Of a DNA stretch of 52,498 nucleotides, positions 1 to 10,460 are shown in pieces; position 1 is the first letter of the stretch, and each line of letters begins with the position of its first letter. Source of the DNA: Clostridium frigidicarnis. GTDB lineage: Bacteria; Bacillota; Clostridia; Clostridiales; Clostridiaceae. The notes below the pieces were generated by a model that worked only from the letters and a program-made list of their open reading frames with translations, searched no databases and had not been told where the DNA came from. The DNA lies in NCBI RefSeq assembly GCF_900111985.1, contig NZ_FOKI01000025.1:1-52498 (forward strand). The letters are read 5' to 3'. A program made the position numbers and the translations under genes.

Positions 1-563
1 ATGAATGTGAAGATCACAAAAACAGATGTGATAAGTATGCAAATGAGTCAAGGGAATTGTTTGAAAAGGCTTATGGACTTCAAGGAAAAGCTCAAGGTAT
101 ACAAGAAAAAATAGACAAGCTTATATGGGAAGTAAGAAAGTTAAGAAGATTAGCAGATGAAAATTATGATAAAGCTAATTGTCTTTATAAAGAAGCAGAT
201 GAACTTTATGCAAATATAAATAAACTTACTTGTCAATGGGCTAAATATATTAGTGAAGCAATAAAATGTTATAGAAATTCAAGTTGTCATTGTAAAAATA
301 AATGTAGATGCTTAGAAGAAAAAGCAAAAAAAATATTTGACCAAATTCAATGCTTAAAGGCTCAAGCTAGACAATTAATCCAAAGAGCAAATGAATTGGA
401 GAAAAAAGCTAATTACTATGATAGAGAAGCAGACCAAAAGAATAAAGAAATAGGAAGATTAAGAGGGATACAAGAAGAGTTAAGACATAGAGCAGATGAA
501 TTACTTTGCAAAGCTCAAAAGTTTGCACAATTTGCTATAGAATGTTATTCATGTAGAAGATAA
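1..563 (+). CDS. Cys-studded coiled-coil protein, 5' truncated by window edge
   Basis: The reading frame is open from base 3 with no stop, so the gene starts upstream of the window. The TTG at 57 is only an internal Leu codon. About 187 residues are visible. They are mostly charged, Ala/Lys/Glu-rich helix with repeated patterns such as KKANYYDREADQ and AKKIFDQIQC, as in a long coiled coil. Cysteines are scattered, with a cluster CHCKNKCRC in the middle and a C-terminal CYSCRR. I do not recognise the family. Cys-rich helical proteins of clostridia are often spore-coat or envelope components, but that is only a guess. A strong terminator follows at 682-743, so this is the last gene of its transcript. 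Confidence 0.7.
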   Translation, partial: ECEDHKNRCDKYANESRELFEKAYGLQGKAQGIQEKIDKLIWEVRKLRRLADENYDKANCLYKEADELYANINKLTCQWAKYISEAIKCYRNSSCHCKNKCRCLEEKAKKIFDQIQCLKAQARQLIQRANELEKKANYYDREADQKNKEIGRLRGIQEELRHRADELLCKAQKFAQFAIECYSCRR

Positions 564-681
564 TATTATCTATTTGCAAAAATAATAGTGAGAATTTTGA
601 GAAAAGTGTGGAAAATATCTTTATAAGATGATATAATGAAAATAAAATAAATAGAAAATTTTAATATTAGTGCTATAGAGA

Positions 682-743
682 AAAAGAGTTAAGCACAAAG
701 CTGGGTGAATTATGCCCACTTTGCTTAACTCTTTTATTTTTTA
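682..743 (+). terminator. Intrinsic terminator after the coiled-coil gene
   Basis: A 12-bp stem (AAAAGAGTTAAG at 682-693 with CTTAACTCTTTT at 724-735) is extended inward by CAAAG/CTTTG and GGG/CCC pairs. It is followed by ATTTTTTA. Confidence 0.85.
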
Positions 744-744
744 G

Positions 745-880
745 TTGAAAACTTTGATGAGTGACAAGTTATGAGTGACAAGTTAAGGATAAATCTTCTT
801 AGGAAGATTTTTGAAATGAAAAAATAAATTAAAGAAAATCTGTGACTTTCAATAATAATTGTCAATTTAAAAAAGGGGGA
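745..880. repeat. Degenerate dispersed intergenic repeat (GTGACAAGTT family)
   Basis: Two tandem GAGTGACAAGTTA units (about 759-786) are followed by a short hairpin AAATCTTC/GAAGATTT (791-810) and a CTGTGACTTTCAA block near 840. The same order of blocks recurs, diverged, at 24785-24885. The rest of the 564-887 gap holds only the terminator at 682-743. Confidence 0.45.
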
Positions 881-887
881 TTAATTT

Positions 888-2315
888 ATGTATGATGTTG
901 CAATAGTAGGGGCTGGGGTAGTAGGAGCATCGATATTTAGAGAGTTAACAAAGTACAATTTAAATGTTGTTATTATAGAAAAAGAAAATGATGTATCAAT
1001 GGGGGCTTCAAGAGCAAATTCGGCAATAGTACATGCTGGTTATGACCCACAAATAGGTACTATGATGGCTGAATATAATGTAAAAGGTAACGAAATATTT
1101 GAAGGATTGTGTAAGGAATTATCTGTTCCTTTTAAGAGAAATGGCTCATTAATAATAGGTTTTAATGATGAAGATATGAAAACTATAGAACTTCTTTGTA
1201 AAAACGGTAGAGCTAATAAAGTAAAAGGACTTCAAATTTTAAATAGAGAAGAAACTTTAGAAAAAGAACCAAATTTAGAGTCTACAGTAGTAGGGGCATT
1301 ATATGCACCAACAGGTGGAATAGTTGGTCCCTTTGAATATACAATAGCACTTGTTGAAAACGGTTTAATTAATGGAGGGATTGTTAAAATATCTTCTGAA
1401 GTCATGGGAATAAGTAAAGATGAAAACTTTAAAATAAAACTTAATTCAGGAGAAGTTATAGAAAGTAAATATTTAATAAATGCAGCAGGAGTATATGCTG
1501 ATAAAATTCATAATATGGTTTGTAAAGAAGCATTTAAAATTATACCAAGAAAAGGTGCTTATTATGTAATGGATAAAAGTCAAGGAGACTTAATAAGTCA
1601 CACAATATTTCAATGTCCATCTAAATTAGGAAAGGGAATTCTAGTAACGCCTACAGTGCATGGAAATCTACTGGTGGGACCAGATGCAATTGATATAGAG
1701 GAAAGAGAAGATGTTTCAACTTCAATGGAAGAACTTGAGGCTATAAGAGAAGTTGCTATGAAAACTACAACGAAAGTTAATTATAGAGAAAGTATAAGAA
1801 ATTTTGCAGGGCTGAGAGCTAATTCAGATAGACATGATTTTATAATTGAAGAGGCTGAAGATGTTAAGGGATTTATTGATGTGGCTGGAATAAAATCACC
1901 AGGACTTTCATCTTCACCAGCAATAGCTTTAAGAGTAATTGAAATATTAAAAGAGTGTGGAATGAGTTTTAAGGCAAATAAGAATTTTAACCCTATAAGA
2001 AAACAGGTACATTTTATGGAATTATCCCAAGAGGAGAAAAATAATTTAATAAAGAAAAATCCTTCCTATGGAAGAGTAATTTGTAGATGTGAAAGTATAA
2101 CAGAGGGAGAAATTATAGAATGTATAAAAAGATCCTTTGGAAACATATCTTTGGATGGTGTAAAGAGAAGATGTAGACCAGGAATGGGAAGATGTCAAGG
2201 TGGATTTTGTGGTCCAAGAGTACAAGAAATAATATCAAGAGAATTAAACAAGAATATGGTTGATATAACTCTAGACAAAGAGGATTCTTATATTTTAACA
2301 GGCAAAACAAAATAG
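888..2315 (+). CDS. glpA: Anaerobic glycerol-3-phosphate dehydrogenase-like FAD oxidoreductase with BFD Fe-S domain
   Basis: This FAD-dependent oxidoreductase of the DAO/GlpA family has 475 aa and is expected to oxidise sn-glycerol-3-phosphate to dihydroxyacetone phosphate. The N terminus carries the dinucleotide-binding motif IVGAGVVGASI (about 6-16). The C terminus (about 395-450) is a BFD-like [2Fe-2S] domain with C399-x-C401 and C436-x4-C441. The start is the ATG behind AAAAAGGGGGATTAATTT. The next FAD protein begins 12 bp after its stop and a DUF1667 gene follows, an arrangement typical of clostridial glycerol operons, with GlpP, GlpF and GlpK downstream. The electron acceptor is not evident. 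The exact substrate is inferred from context; some homologues are annotated only as FAD oxidoreductases. Confidence 0.85.
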   Translation: MYDVAIVGAGVVGASIFRELTKYNLNVVIIEKENDVSMGASRANSAIVHAGYDPQIGTMMAEYNVKGNEIFEGLCKELSVPFKRNGSLIIGFNDEDMKTIELLCKNGRANKVKGLQILNREETLEKEPNLESTVVGALYAPTGGIVGPFEYTIALVENGLINGGIVKISSEVMGISKDENFKIKLNSGEVIESKYLINAAGVYADKIHNMVCKEAFKIIPRKGAYYVMDKSQGDLISHTIFQCPSKLGKGILVTPTVHGNLLVGPDAIDIEEREDVSTSMEELEAIREVAMKTTTKVNYRESIRNFAGLRANSDRHDFIIEEAEDVKGFIDVAGIKSPGLSSSPAIALRVIEILKECGMSFKANKNFNPIRKQVHFMELSQEEKNNLIKKNPSYGRVICRCESITEGEIIECIKRSFGNISLDGVKRRCRPGMGRCQGGFCGPRVQEIISRELNKNMVDITLDKEDSYILTGKTK

Positions 2316-2327
2316 GGGGTAATATCT

Positions 2328-3575
2328 ATGTATTATGATTTAGTTGTAATTGGTGGGGGTCCAGCAGGACTTGCAGCAGCATATGAAGCTGAAGAAAATG
2401 GAGTAGAAAAAATTCTAATTATAGAAAGAGATAAAGAACTTGGAGGAATTTTAAACCAATGTATTCATAATGGGTTTGGCCTTCACACATTTAAAGAGGA
2501 GCTTACAGGACCAGAATATGCCGAAAGGTTTATAGATATGGTAGATGGTACAGATATTGATGTTAAGCTCGATACAATGGTGCTTCATATAGATGAAAAT
2601 AAAATTATACATGCAATTAATTCAGAAGAAGGATATATAATGATACAAGCCAAGGCAATAGTACTTGCTATGGGATGTAGAGAAAGAACAAGAGGTGCTA
2701 TAAATGTGCCAGGAGATAGACCAGCAGGAATATTTACTGCTGGATCAGCACAAAGATATATAAATATTGAAGGTTATATGGTAGGAAAAGAAGTAGTTAT
2801 TTTAGGGTCTGGGGATATTGGACTTATAATGGCGAGAAGAATGTCTCTAGAAGGTGCTAAGGTAAAGGCAGTGGTTGAACTTATGCCATATTCTAATGGA
2901 CTAAATAGAAATATAGTGCAGTGTCTACATGATTATGATATACCTTTATACCTATCATATACTGTGGTTGATTTAGTAGGAAAGACAAGATTAGAAAAGG
3001 TTGTTATAGCTAAGGTAGATGAAAATAGAAAACCTATAAAAGGAACTGAAATAGAGTTTGATGCTGATACTTTGTTATTATCAGTTGGATTAATACCGGA
3101 AAATGAATTATCAAAGAATGCAGGAATAGACATTGATAGAAGAACCAATGGGTTAATGGTTACAGAAAGCATGGAAACATCACAAAATGGAATTTTTGCT
3201 TGTGGAAATGTAGTTCATGTTCACGATTTGGTTGATTTTGTTACATCAGAGGCAAGACATGCAGGCAAATGTGCCGCTGGGTATTTAAAGAATGAAGTTG
3301 TAAAAGGAGAATATATAAATATAAAAAACGGAAATGCAGTGAATTATACAGTGCCTCAAAAGATTTGTGTTGATTTAATAGATGGAAACTTAAATGTACT
3401 TTTAAGAGTAAATAACGTGTATAAAGATAAAACTTTAGTTGTTAAAAGTGGAGATAAGGTTATAGCTAAGTTTAAGAAGCAACACTTAATACCAGCAGAA
3501 ATGGAGAAACTAATTATACCAAAAAGTAAACTTGAAGATATAAAAGAGGATATAACAATTTCTTTAGAAGATTAA
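2328..3575 (+). CDS. NAD(P)/FAD-dependent oxidoreductase, partner of the GlpA-like protein
   Basis: This pyridine nucleotide-disulfide-type oxidoreductase has 415 aa. It has an N-terminal FAD motif (VVIGGGPAGLAAAYEAE, about 5-21), a central NAD-binding motif (VVILGSGDIGLIMARRM, about 155) and a late FAD-contacting GIFACGNVVHVHD stretch near 290. No CxxxxC redox disulfide is visible at the usual place, so it is probably an electron-transfer subunit rather than a disulfide reductase. It lies 12 bp after the GlpA-like gene and 27 bp before the DUF1667 gene, so one mRNA is likely. I infer that it passes electrons from glycerol-3-phosphate oxidation through the BFD iron-sulfur domain to NAD(P) or another carrier. 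It corresponds to GlpB by position, not clearly by family. Confidence 0.8.
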   Translation: MYYDLVVIGGGPAGLAAAYEAEENGVEKILIIERDKELGGILNQCIHNGFGLHTFKEELTGPEYAERFIDMVDGTDIDVKLDTMVLHIDENKIIHAINSEEGYIMIQAKAIVLAMGCRERTRGAINVPGDRPAGIFTAGSAQRYINIEGYMVGKEVVILGSGDIGLIMARRMSLEGAKVKAVVELMPYSNGLNRNIVQCLHDYDIPLYLSYTVVDLVGKTRLEKVVIAKVDENRKPIKGTEIEFDADTLLLSVGLIPENELSKNAGIDIDRRTNGLMVTESMETSQNGIFACGNVVHVHDLVDFVTSEARHAGKCAAGYLKNEVVKGEYINIKNGNAVNYTVPQKICVDLIDGNLNVLLRVNNVYKDKTLVVKSGDKVIAKFKKQHLIPAEMEKLIIPKSKLEDIKEDITISLED

Positions 3576-3602
3576 GTAAAGAATTTGAAGGGAGTGTAAA
3601 TT

Positions 3603-3950
3603 ATGGAAAAAGAATTAATTTGCATAGTTTGTCCTAATGGATGTAGATTAAAAGTTGATATAGACAATAAAACAGTTTCAGGGAATAAATGTATAAGAGG
3701 AGAAGCTTATGGAATAAATGAGGTTACTAATCCGGTTAGGGCTATTACTTCTACTGTTAAGATAAATGGAGAAACCTCAAAAATGGTACCAGTTAAAACA
3801 GATAAGCCAATACCTAAAAATTTAAACTTTAAATGTATGGAAGAGATAAATAAGGTTCAAGTATCACTTCCAGTAAAGGCTGGACAAATTATAATTAAAA
3901 ACATCTTAGGTACACAATCAAACATTGTAGCAACAAAAACAATTGAGTAA
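3603..3950 (+). CDS. DUF1667 family small Cys protein
   Basis: This 115-aa protein has the N-terminal pattern CIVCPNGC followed by CIRGEAYG, four cysteines that could hold a metal or iron-sulfur centre. It has the typical DUF1667 length and the family's later VPVKTDKPIPK segment. The family regularly follows the two FAD oxidoreductases of clostridial glycerol-3-phosphate oxidation operons, and here it starts 27 bp after the second one with a GGAGTG ribosome binding site. I infer a third subunit or electron-transfer partner. No enzymatic role can be read from the sequence itself. Confidence 0.85.
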   Translation: MEKELICIVCPNGCRLKVDIDNKTVSGNKCIRGEAYGINEVTNPVRAITSTVKINGETSKMVPVKTDKPIPKNLNFKCMEEINKVQVSLPVKAGQIIIKNILGTQSNIVATKTIE

Positions 3951-4018
3951 ATTTTTTTACAAATATAAGAATTTTATATTATAATATATCATATATATAA
4001 TTGTATGAATAATTTGGA

Positions 4019-4042
4019 ATTGATAAGCGAATGATTATCAAT
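4019..4042. promoter_or_regulatory. Inverted repeat upstream of glpP, possible operator
   Basis: Perfect 8-bp arms ATTGATAA and TTATCAAT are separated by 8 bp. The core partly resembles a Fur-type GATAAT palindrome, but the match is incomplete. It lies in the 312-bp gap before glpP, which also holds a degenerate interspersed repeat (about 4080-4170). The binding protein is unknown. Confidence 0.3.
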
Positions 4043-4262
4043 CAATGACAAGATAGTTATAGATTTATTTTGGTTGAAAATTAGAAATTAAGGGTGAAGG
4101 ATATTTTTGAATTTTGTTCAGAAAAACTAACAATAATTTATCACTTACCATTTGTTACTTAAAGGAGCTACTTTCAACTTAATATTCGATAATAGTGCAG
4201 TATAGTTGGAAATTTATAGGAATAAGTTATAGAATTAAATGTGGAAAATGAGAGGTATATGA

Positions 4263-4826
4263 ATGAGCAGTTTTAAAAAAGCTTTGGAAAACAATCCAGT
4301 TGTTGCAGCTGTAAAGAATGAGAAACAACTTGAAAATGCATTAAATTCAAATATAGAAATTATATTTGTATTGTTTGGAAATATTTTAAATGTAGCTGAA
4401 CTTAGTGAAAAAATCTATGGGAAAAATAAAATAGGTATAATCCATGTGGATTTATTAGATGGATTATCAAATAGGGAATTTGCCCTAAAATTTTTAAGAC
4501 AAAAAACTAAGTTTCATGGGATAATAAGTACAAAACCTACAATGGTGAAAATTGCTAAAAAATTAGGTTTTATAGCTATACAAAGGGTATTTATTATAGA
4601 TAGTTTAGCTAAAAAAGATTTGAAGAACCATATGGTACAAGAGTGTGATGCTATAGAGATGTTACCTGGAGTAATTTTCAAGGTAATTAAAGAATTATCT
4701 AAAGAAATATCAAAGCCAATAATAACAGGTGGATTAATATCTGATAAAGATGATATTTTACAAGCTATTGAGGCTGGAGCTACTTGTATATCAACAACTA
4801 ATGAAGAATTATGGAAGATCAAGTGA
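4263..4826 (+). CDS. glpP: Glycerol-3-phosphate-responsive antiterminator GlpP
   Basis: This 187-aa protein of the GlpP family is an RNA-binding, TIM-barrel-like regulator. In Bacillus subtilis, GlpP with glycerol-3-phosphate prevents termination in glp leader mRNAs. Family-typical stretches are NNPVVAAVKNEKQLENAL at the N terminus, IIHVDLLDGLSNRE near 60-74, the QRVFIIDS segment, and EMLPGVIFKVIKEL followed by IITGGLISDKDDI near the C terminus. It sits between the dehydrogenase genes and glpF-glpK, all on the plus strand, so it probably controls these genes. The leader hairpins it would act on cannot be assigned with certainty here. Confidence 0.9.
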   Translation: MSSFKKALENNPVVAAVKNEKQLENALNSNIEIIFVLFGNILNVAELSEKIYGKNKIGIIHVDLLDGLSNREFALKFLRQKTKFHGIISTKPTMVKIAKKLGFIAIQRVFIIDSLAKKDLKNHMVQECDAIEMLPGVIFKVIKELSKEISKPIITGGLISDKDDILQAIEAGATCISTTNEELWKIK

Positions 4827-4991
4827 CAAGTTTTAAGGGGGTTAAGAATTAAGGTTGTTTCGGAAATTAGGAATGAAAATTTGAGAGTTAATAAAGAGGT
4901 TGCTTTCCTTAATTTATAACTTGAACAAGCTATTCTTAATTTAATAAAAGGTGATGTTAATTTTTATCTGTTTTATAAGCATTATAGTTTC

Positions 4992-5022
4992 TTGATCAAT
5001 TCTTTAATTGTAAACATATACT
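4992..5022 (+). promoter_or_regulatory. Candidate promoter for glpFK
   Basis: TTGATC (4992-4997) and TATACT (5017-5022) are separated by 19 bp, which is longer than ideal. About 70 nt of leader would precede glpF. Confidence 0.3.
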
Positions 5023-5094
5023 AAAAGGCATATAGTGCATATAACTAGATAATTAATTATATATATAATATTAATTTATGAAAGGGTGGATAAT

Positions 5095-5850
5095 ATGCAA
5101 GCATATGTAGCAGAGTTTATTGGGACTTTTATTTTAATTTTATTAGGTAATGGAGTTGTAGCCAATGTAGTATTAAAGAAAACTAAAGGTAACTCTTCAG
5201 GATGGATTGTTATAACAGCTGGATGGGGGTTCGCTGTAACAGTTGCTGCTTATATAACTGGTTGGATGAGTGGAGCACATTTAAATCCAGCAGTAACAGT
5301 TGGACTTGCTGTATCAGGTTTGTTCCCTTGGGACAAAGTTTTAATGTATATAGTTAGTCAAATGTTAGGTGGAATGTTAGGAATGATAGCAGTTTATCTA
5401 AATTATAAACCTTACTATGATGAAACAGAAAATCCAGAGGATATAAGAGGTACTTTCTGTACAGCACCAGGAATAAGAAACAATTTATATAGTTTTATAG
5501 CTGAATTTACAGGAACTTTTATATTGTTACTAGGTATAAGAGGAATAACTTATGGAGAAGTATTTAAAACAACTTTCCAAATTGCAGGAAATGACGTTGT
5601 AGGAACAGTAGGAATAATGGCTTCGTTCTTAGTTGGTCTATTAATATGGGGTATAGGATTATCTTTAGGAGGTACAACTGGTTATGCTATAAATCCAGCT
5701 AGAGATTTAGCACCAAGAATAATGTATGCTATATTACCAGTAAAGCATAAAACTCATCCAGACTGGGGATATGCTTGGATACCTGTAGTAGCACCTATAA
5801 TAGGTGGTATAGTAGGTAGTTTAGTATTTGATTTAATCATTAAACTGTAA
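5095..5850 (+). CDS. glpF: Glycerol uptake facilitator GlpF (aquaglyceroporin)
   Basis: This MIP-family channel has 251 aa and about six membrane segments. Both pore motifs are present: HLNPAVT (N64) and the second NPA in AINPARDLAPR (N200). The Asp after the second NPAR is characteristic of glycerol-conducting members rather than water-only aquaporins. I place the start at the ATG at 5095. An in-frame GTG at 5086 falls inside the AAAGGGTGG ribosome binding site and would remove it. The glycerol kinase gene follows after 68 bp, the usual pair that lets glycerol in and traps it as glycerol-3-phosphate. Confidence 0.95.
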   Translation: MQAYVAEFIGTFILILLGNGVVANVVLKKTKGNSSGWIVITAGWGFAVTVAAYITGWMSGAHLNPAVTVGLAVSGLFPWDKVLMYIVSQMLGGMLGMIAVYLNYKPYYDETENPEDIRGTFCTAPGIRNNLYSFIAEFTGTFILLLGIRGITYGEVFKTTFQIAGNDVVGTVGIMASFLVGLLIWGIGLSLGGTTGYAINPARDLAPRIMYAILPVKHKTHPDWGYAWIPVVAPIIGGIVGSLVFDLIIKL

Positions 5851-5876
5851 TAAAATTAAATAAATATTTATTTTAA

Positions 5877-7421
<1,545 letters not shown>

Positions 7422-7444
7422 AAATTAAATAAATTCTAGTATTT

Positions 7445-7494
7445 AAAGGTCTATGTTAGTATGTTTTTACATATTAACATAGACCTTTATTTAC
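7445..7494 (+). terminator. Intrinsic terminator after glpK
   Basis: A perfect 14-bp stem (AAAGGTCTATGTTA, 7445-7458, with TAACATAGACCTTT, 7475-7488) is followed by a modest T-rich tail. Confidence 0.8.
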
Positions 7495-7499
7495 GTATA

Positions 7500-7630
7500 G
7501 GAAAGTATAAAAGTTTTTGATTATAAAATGCTGATGAAATTTAGGGTTAGAGAGTTTTTGAATTGATAATTGATAATGTACAATTGACAATAATTGTAAA
7601 TCATCAATTCTCAATTGTCAATTAAAAAAG
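7500..7630. repeat. Dispersed intergenic repeat with long imperfect palindrome
   Basis: 7520-7565 is a diverged copy of 24757-24805; both read AAATGCT-ATRAAAT-TARGGYTAGAGA. Directly after it, 7562-7618 forms a long imperfect palindrome. Outer arms AATTGATAATTGAT pair with ATCATCAATTCTCAATT and inner arms TACAATT pair with AATTGTA. The AATTGACAATT words recur at 44165-44205. This fills most of the 7422-7803 gap. Confidence 0.5.
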
Positions 7631-7754
7631 GTGCAGCCTTTTGTTCTTATGTGCACAGATGAAATGTGTCGAAAAATACTATGAAATGATATAATTATTA
7701 AAAATAATGTAAAATTACCACATTGAATGAAGAAAACTGTAGTAGTTTATACTA

Positions 7755-7770
7755 TAGAAAACGAATACAA
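7755..7770 (+). promoter_or_regulatory. Candidate CcpA (cre) site upstream of the PTS operon
   Basis: TAGAAAACGAATACAA matches the consensus WTGNNARCGNWWWCAW at all but one defined position (A instead of T at position 2). It lies just before the ribosome binding site of the activator gene. Carbon catabolite repression of a PTS operon would be expected. Confidence 0.45.
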
Positions 7771-7803
7771 TAAGGTCATAGGGAATATTGAGGAGGAAAT
7801 AAT

Positions 7804-9735
7804 GTGATATCACTTAATAAAAGACAAATTCAATTAAGTTATTTATTGGAGAAGAAAGATGATTATATAACTATTGATACTGTGTCAAAAATATTTGGAG
7901 TAAGTGAAAGAACTATAAGATATGATTTAGATTCTGTAGAGAAGGCTTTAAAAAAATACAATATTACCTTAGATAGAAAGCCAAGATTTGGAGTGAAGTT
8001 AAATATTAATGACTCAACCACAATACAAGACATAATGAAAGAATATGAGTTCAAAGTGTATTCATCAGATGAGAGAATTAATATAATAACTTTAATTTTA
8101 TTAATAGAAGGAAAGACCACAATTGAAAAAATAGCAGATAGATTAGGTGTAAGTAAAAACACAATAATTCAAGATTTTAAATCTGTTAAGGATAACTTTA
8201 AAAATTCTAATATTGAAATTAGAAATAGATCTTATCACGGTCTGTCTCTAGAAGGAAATGAAATTGAAATTAGAAATACGTTTTTTAGGCTATCCAATGA
8301 TTTGAAAGAAAATAAATCTATTAATATGGAAGAATGGATACTAACGGAACAGGGTTTTTCTAAAAATACAGCATTAAAAATAATAAGCAAAATAGAAGAA
8401 AAAATTAATGTTGAATACTCAGAAATTGCAGTTGAAGAATTAGAATTAATCACCTTATTTATATATGGTAGATGGAGCAATAATAACTATGTAAGCTATG
8501 ATGATGATGAAATAAATAATGTGAAAAATGAAAGGGATTTTAAAGTCATTAAGGAAGTTATAGAAGATGTTTTAAAAAAACAAATTAAAGATGAAGAGGT
8601 TTATTATTTAAGAAGATTGTTTAAAGGATCAAAAACGACAACATCTGAAGAAGATTTTGATAAAACTGATGAAAATAAATTTAACGCTATAACAAATGAA
8701 ATATTAGAAGAGTTATATAAGGTTATAGATATAAGTTGTGATGAAGAATTTGATCTTAAAAAGCAAATGGCAAGACATTTGAAAGTTGCAACATATAGAT
8801 TAAAGAATCAACTTTATATAGATAATCCTATGGTTGAAGAAATTAAGTACAAGATGTCATTTATCTATAATATCACAGAAGAGATACTTAAGGATAAAGA
8901 ACATATATTAGGAGTTGAATTTCCAGACACAGAGATTGCATTTATGACATTATATTTCAATGCATTGTTTGAAAGAAATATAAGTAGTAGTTTTAAGGCA
9001 AGGGTATTAATAGTATGCAATGGTGGGTTGGCAACATCTAGCTTATTAAAAGCAAGAATAAACATTATGATACCAGAAATTGAAATAATAAGTATATGTA
9101 GGGCAACCCATGTAGAAAGAATACTTAAGGATGGTAATGTAGATTTTATAATAAGTACAATCCCGTTAACTATTAAAAATAATTTAGTGATTCAAGTTAA
9201 TCCTTTACTAGAATTAGAAGATACAGAAAAAATTAAAACAGCAATATTTGAAAAAAGGTATGAATCTAATTGTAAATATTTAGTTGATAAGGTTAAATTA
9301 AAAAAATCTAAAAGTTTAACAGCTTTAATAAAAGAAGAATATTCAAGATTTAATGAGGATATACGAGATTGGAAGGATGCAATATCCTTAGCAGCAAAGC
9401 CTCTTTTAGATCATAAGAAAATAAAAAAGCAATATATAAACGAAATGATAAGAGTAGTAGAAGAACTGGGAACATATATGGTTTTTATATCAGAAATAGC
9501 GTTTGTTCATGCACCACCAGAGTATGTTATAGAAAATTCTATAAGTCTATTAACATTAAAATCCCCTATTGATTTTGGTAATAAAAACACAGTTAAGGTA
9601 AAAACCATTGTTGTTCTAGCAAATAAAGAGGAAAACATGAATTTAGTTAATTTAATAGATATATTAACTAAAAATAAAAATGTTGAAGAGTTTAAAATGG
9701 CTAAGAGTTATAAAGATATAAAAAATATTCAATAA
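7804..9735 (+). CDS. PRD-containing transcriptional activator/antiterminator with EIIB- and EIIA-like domains
   Basis: This 643-aa regulator of the BglG/MtlR/LicR type starts at GTG behind a GAGGAGG ribosome binding site. The order is: N-terminal helix-turn-helix (SKIFGVSERTIRYDLDSV, about 25-45), a second HTH (ADRLGVSKNTIIQDFKSV, about 110-127), two PTS regulation domains (about 180-395), an EIIB-like domain with VCNGGLATSS (about 400-485) and an EIIA-like C terminus with the EIAFVHAPPEY histidine. Such proteins sense PTS flux by phosphorylation on PRD histidines and on the EIIB Cys and EIIA His. It is the first gene of the ula-type PTS operon, the next gene starting 18 bp after its stop, so it most likely activates that operon. 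Confidence 0.9.
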   Translation: MISLNKRQIQLSYLLEKKDDYITIDTVSKIFGVSERTIRYDLDSVEKALKKYNITLDRKPRFGVKLNINDSTTIQDIMKEYEFKVYSSDERINIITLILLIEGKTTIEKIADRLGVSKNTIIQDFKSVKDNFKNSNIEIRNRSYHGLSLEGNEIEIRNTFFRLSNDLKENKSINMEEWILTEQGFSKNTALKIISKIEEKINVEYSEIAVEELELITLFIYGRWSNNNYVSYDDDEINNVKNERDFKVIKEVIEDVLKKQIKDEEVYYLRRLFKGSKTTTSEEDFDKTDENKFNAITNEILEELYKVIDISCDEEFDLKKQMARHLKVATYRLKNQLYIDNPMVEEIKYKMSFIYNITEEILKDKEHILGVEFPDTEIAFMTLYFNALFERNISSSFKARVLIVCNGGLATSSLLKARINIMIPEIEIISICRATHVERILKDGNVDFIISTIPLTIKNNLVIQVNPLLELEDTEKIKTAIFEKRYESNCKYLVDKVKLKKSKSLTALIKEEYSRFNEDIRDWKDAISLAAKPLLDHKKIKKQYINEMIRVVEELGTYMVFISEIAFVHAPPEYVIENSISLLTLKSPIDFGNKNTVKVKTIVVLANKEENMNLVNLIDILTKNKNVEEFKMAKSYKDIKNIQ

Positions 9736-9753
9736 GGCATTAGGAGAATTGTT

Positions 9754-10155
9754 ATGATAGTAAAAGTGATAGACAGAGTTGAAAGTTACAAAGAAGCAAT
9801 AAAGCTATCTTGCGATATTTTAGAAGCAAATGGAGATATAGATGGAAAGTATTATGAGGCTATAATAGGTAAAATAAATGAATTTGGGCCATACTTTTGC
9901 TTAACAGAAGGAGTATGCATGCCTCATGCTAGGCCAGAAGATGGAGTGAAAAGTAGTAACTTATGTGTTCTAAAATTAAATGAACCAGTAGATTTTTTAG
10001 GGAAAAATATAAGTGTATTTTTTACACTTTCAGCAGTTGATAGTTCATCACATGTAGAAACCCTTAGGAAAATAGCAGAAGTTTGTATGAATGGTGAAAA
10101 ATTAAACTTAATTATAAAGTCAAAAAATGAAAATGAAATTCAGGAGGTAATATAA
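9754..10155 (+). CDS. PTS EIIA component, ascorbate (Ula/SgaT) family
   Basis: This 133-aa cytoplasmic phosphocarrier belongs to the mannitol/ascorbate-type EIIA fold. The phospho-accepting histidine is H58 in CMPHARPEDGV, as in UlaC-type proteins. It takes phosphate from HPr and hands it to the EIIB encoded next; that gene begins one base after this stop codon, so translation is coupled. It is somewhat shorter than stand-alone UlaC proteins but covers the whole domain. The substrate cannot be read from EIIA. Confidence 0.85.
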   Translation: MIVKVIDRVESYKEAIKLSCDILEANGDIDGKYYEAIIGKINEFGPYFCLTEGVCMPHARPEDGVKSSNLCVLKLNEPVDFLGKNISVFFTLSAVDSSSHVETLRKIAEVCMNGEKLNLIIKSKNENEIQEVI

Positions 10156-10156
10156 A

Positions 10157-10432
10157 ATGAAAAGAATAATGGCAGTTTGTGGATCAGGACTAGGATCAAG
10201 TTTTATGGTGGAGATGAATATAACAGATATATTAAATGAGCTTGGAGTAAGTGGTGACTATGAAGCAAATCATACATCATTAGCAGATGTAACAAGTGGA
10301 GATGCAGATATATTTGTAACAGCTAAGGATTTAGAGGATAGTGCAAGTCATCTTCCAAATCTTATAGTATTAGATTCATTATTAGATAAAAACGAGTTAA
10401 GAGAAAAACTAAAAGAAAAATTAGCCTTATAA
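10157..10432 (+). CDS. PTS EIIB component, ascorbate family
   Basis: This 91-aa EIIB of the lactose/ascorbate-type fold has the phospho-Cys loop VCGSGLGSS right at the N terminus (C8). This length and motif are typical of UlaB/SgaB. The start is the ATG preceded by an AGGAGG that lies inside the end of the EIIA gene. It carries phosphate from the EIIA to the sugar on the membrane EIIC, whose gene starts 28 bp later. Confidence 0.9.
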   Translation: MKRIMAVCGSGLGSSFMVEMNITDILNELGVSGDYEANHTSLADVTSGDADIFVTAKDLEDSASHLPNLIVLDSLLDKNELREKLKEKLAL

Positions 10433-10460
10433 AAAAGACTATTTTTAGGAGGAGTTAAAG

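Noticed and set aside
5086-5094. Upstream GTG start for glpF.
   Set aside because: It overlaps the AAAGGGTGG ribosome binding site used by the ATG at 5095.
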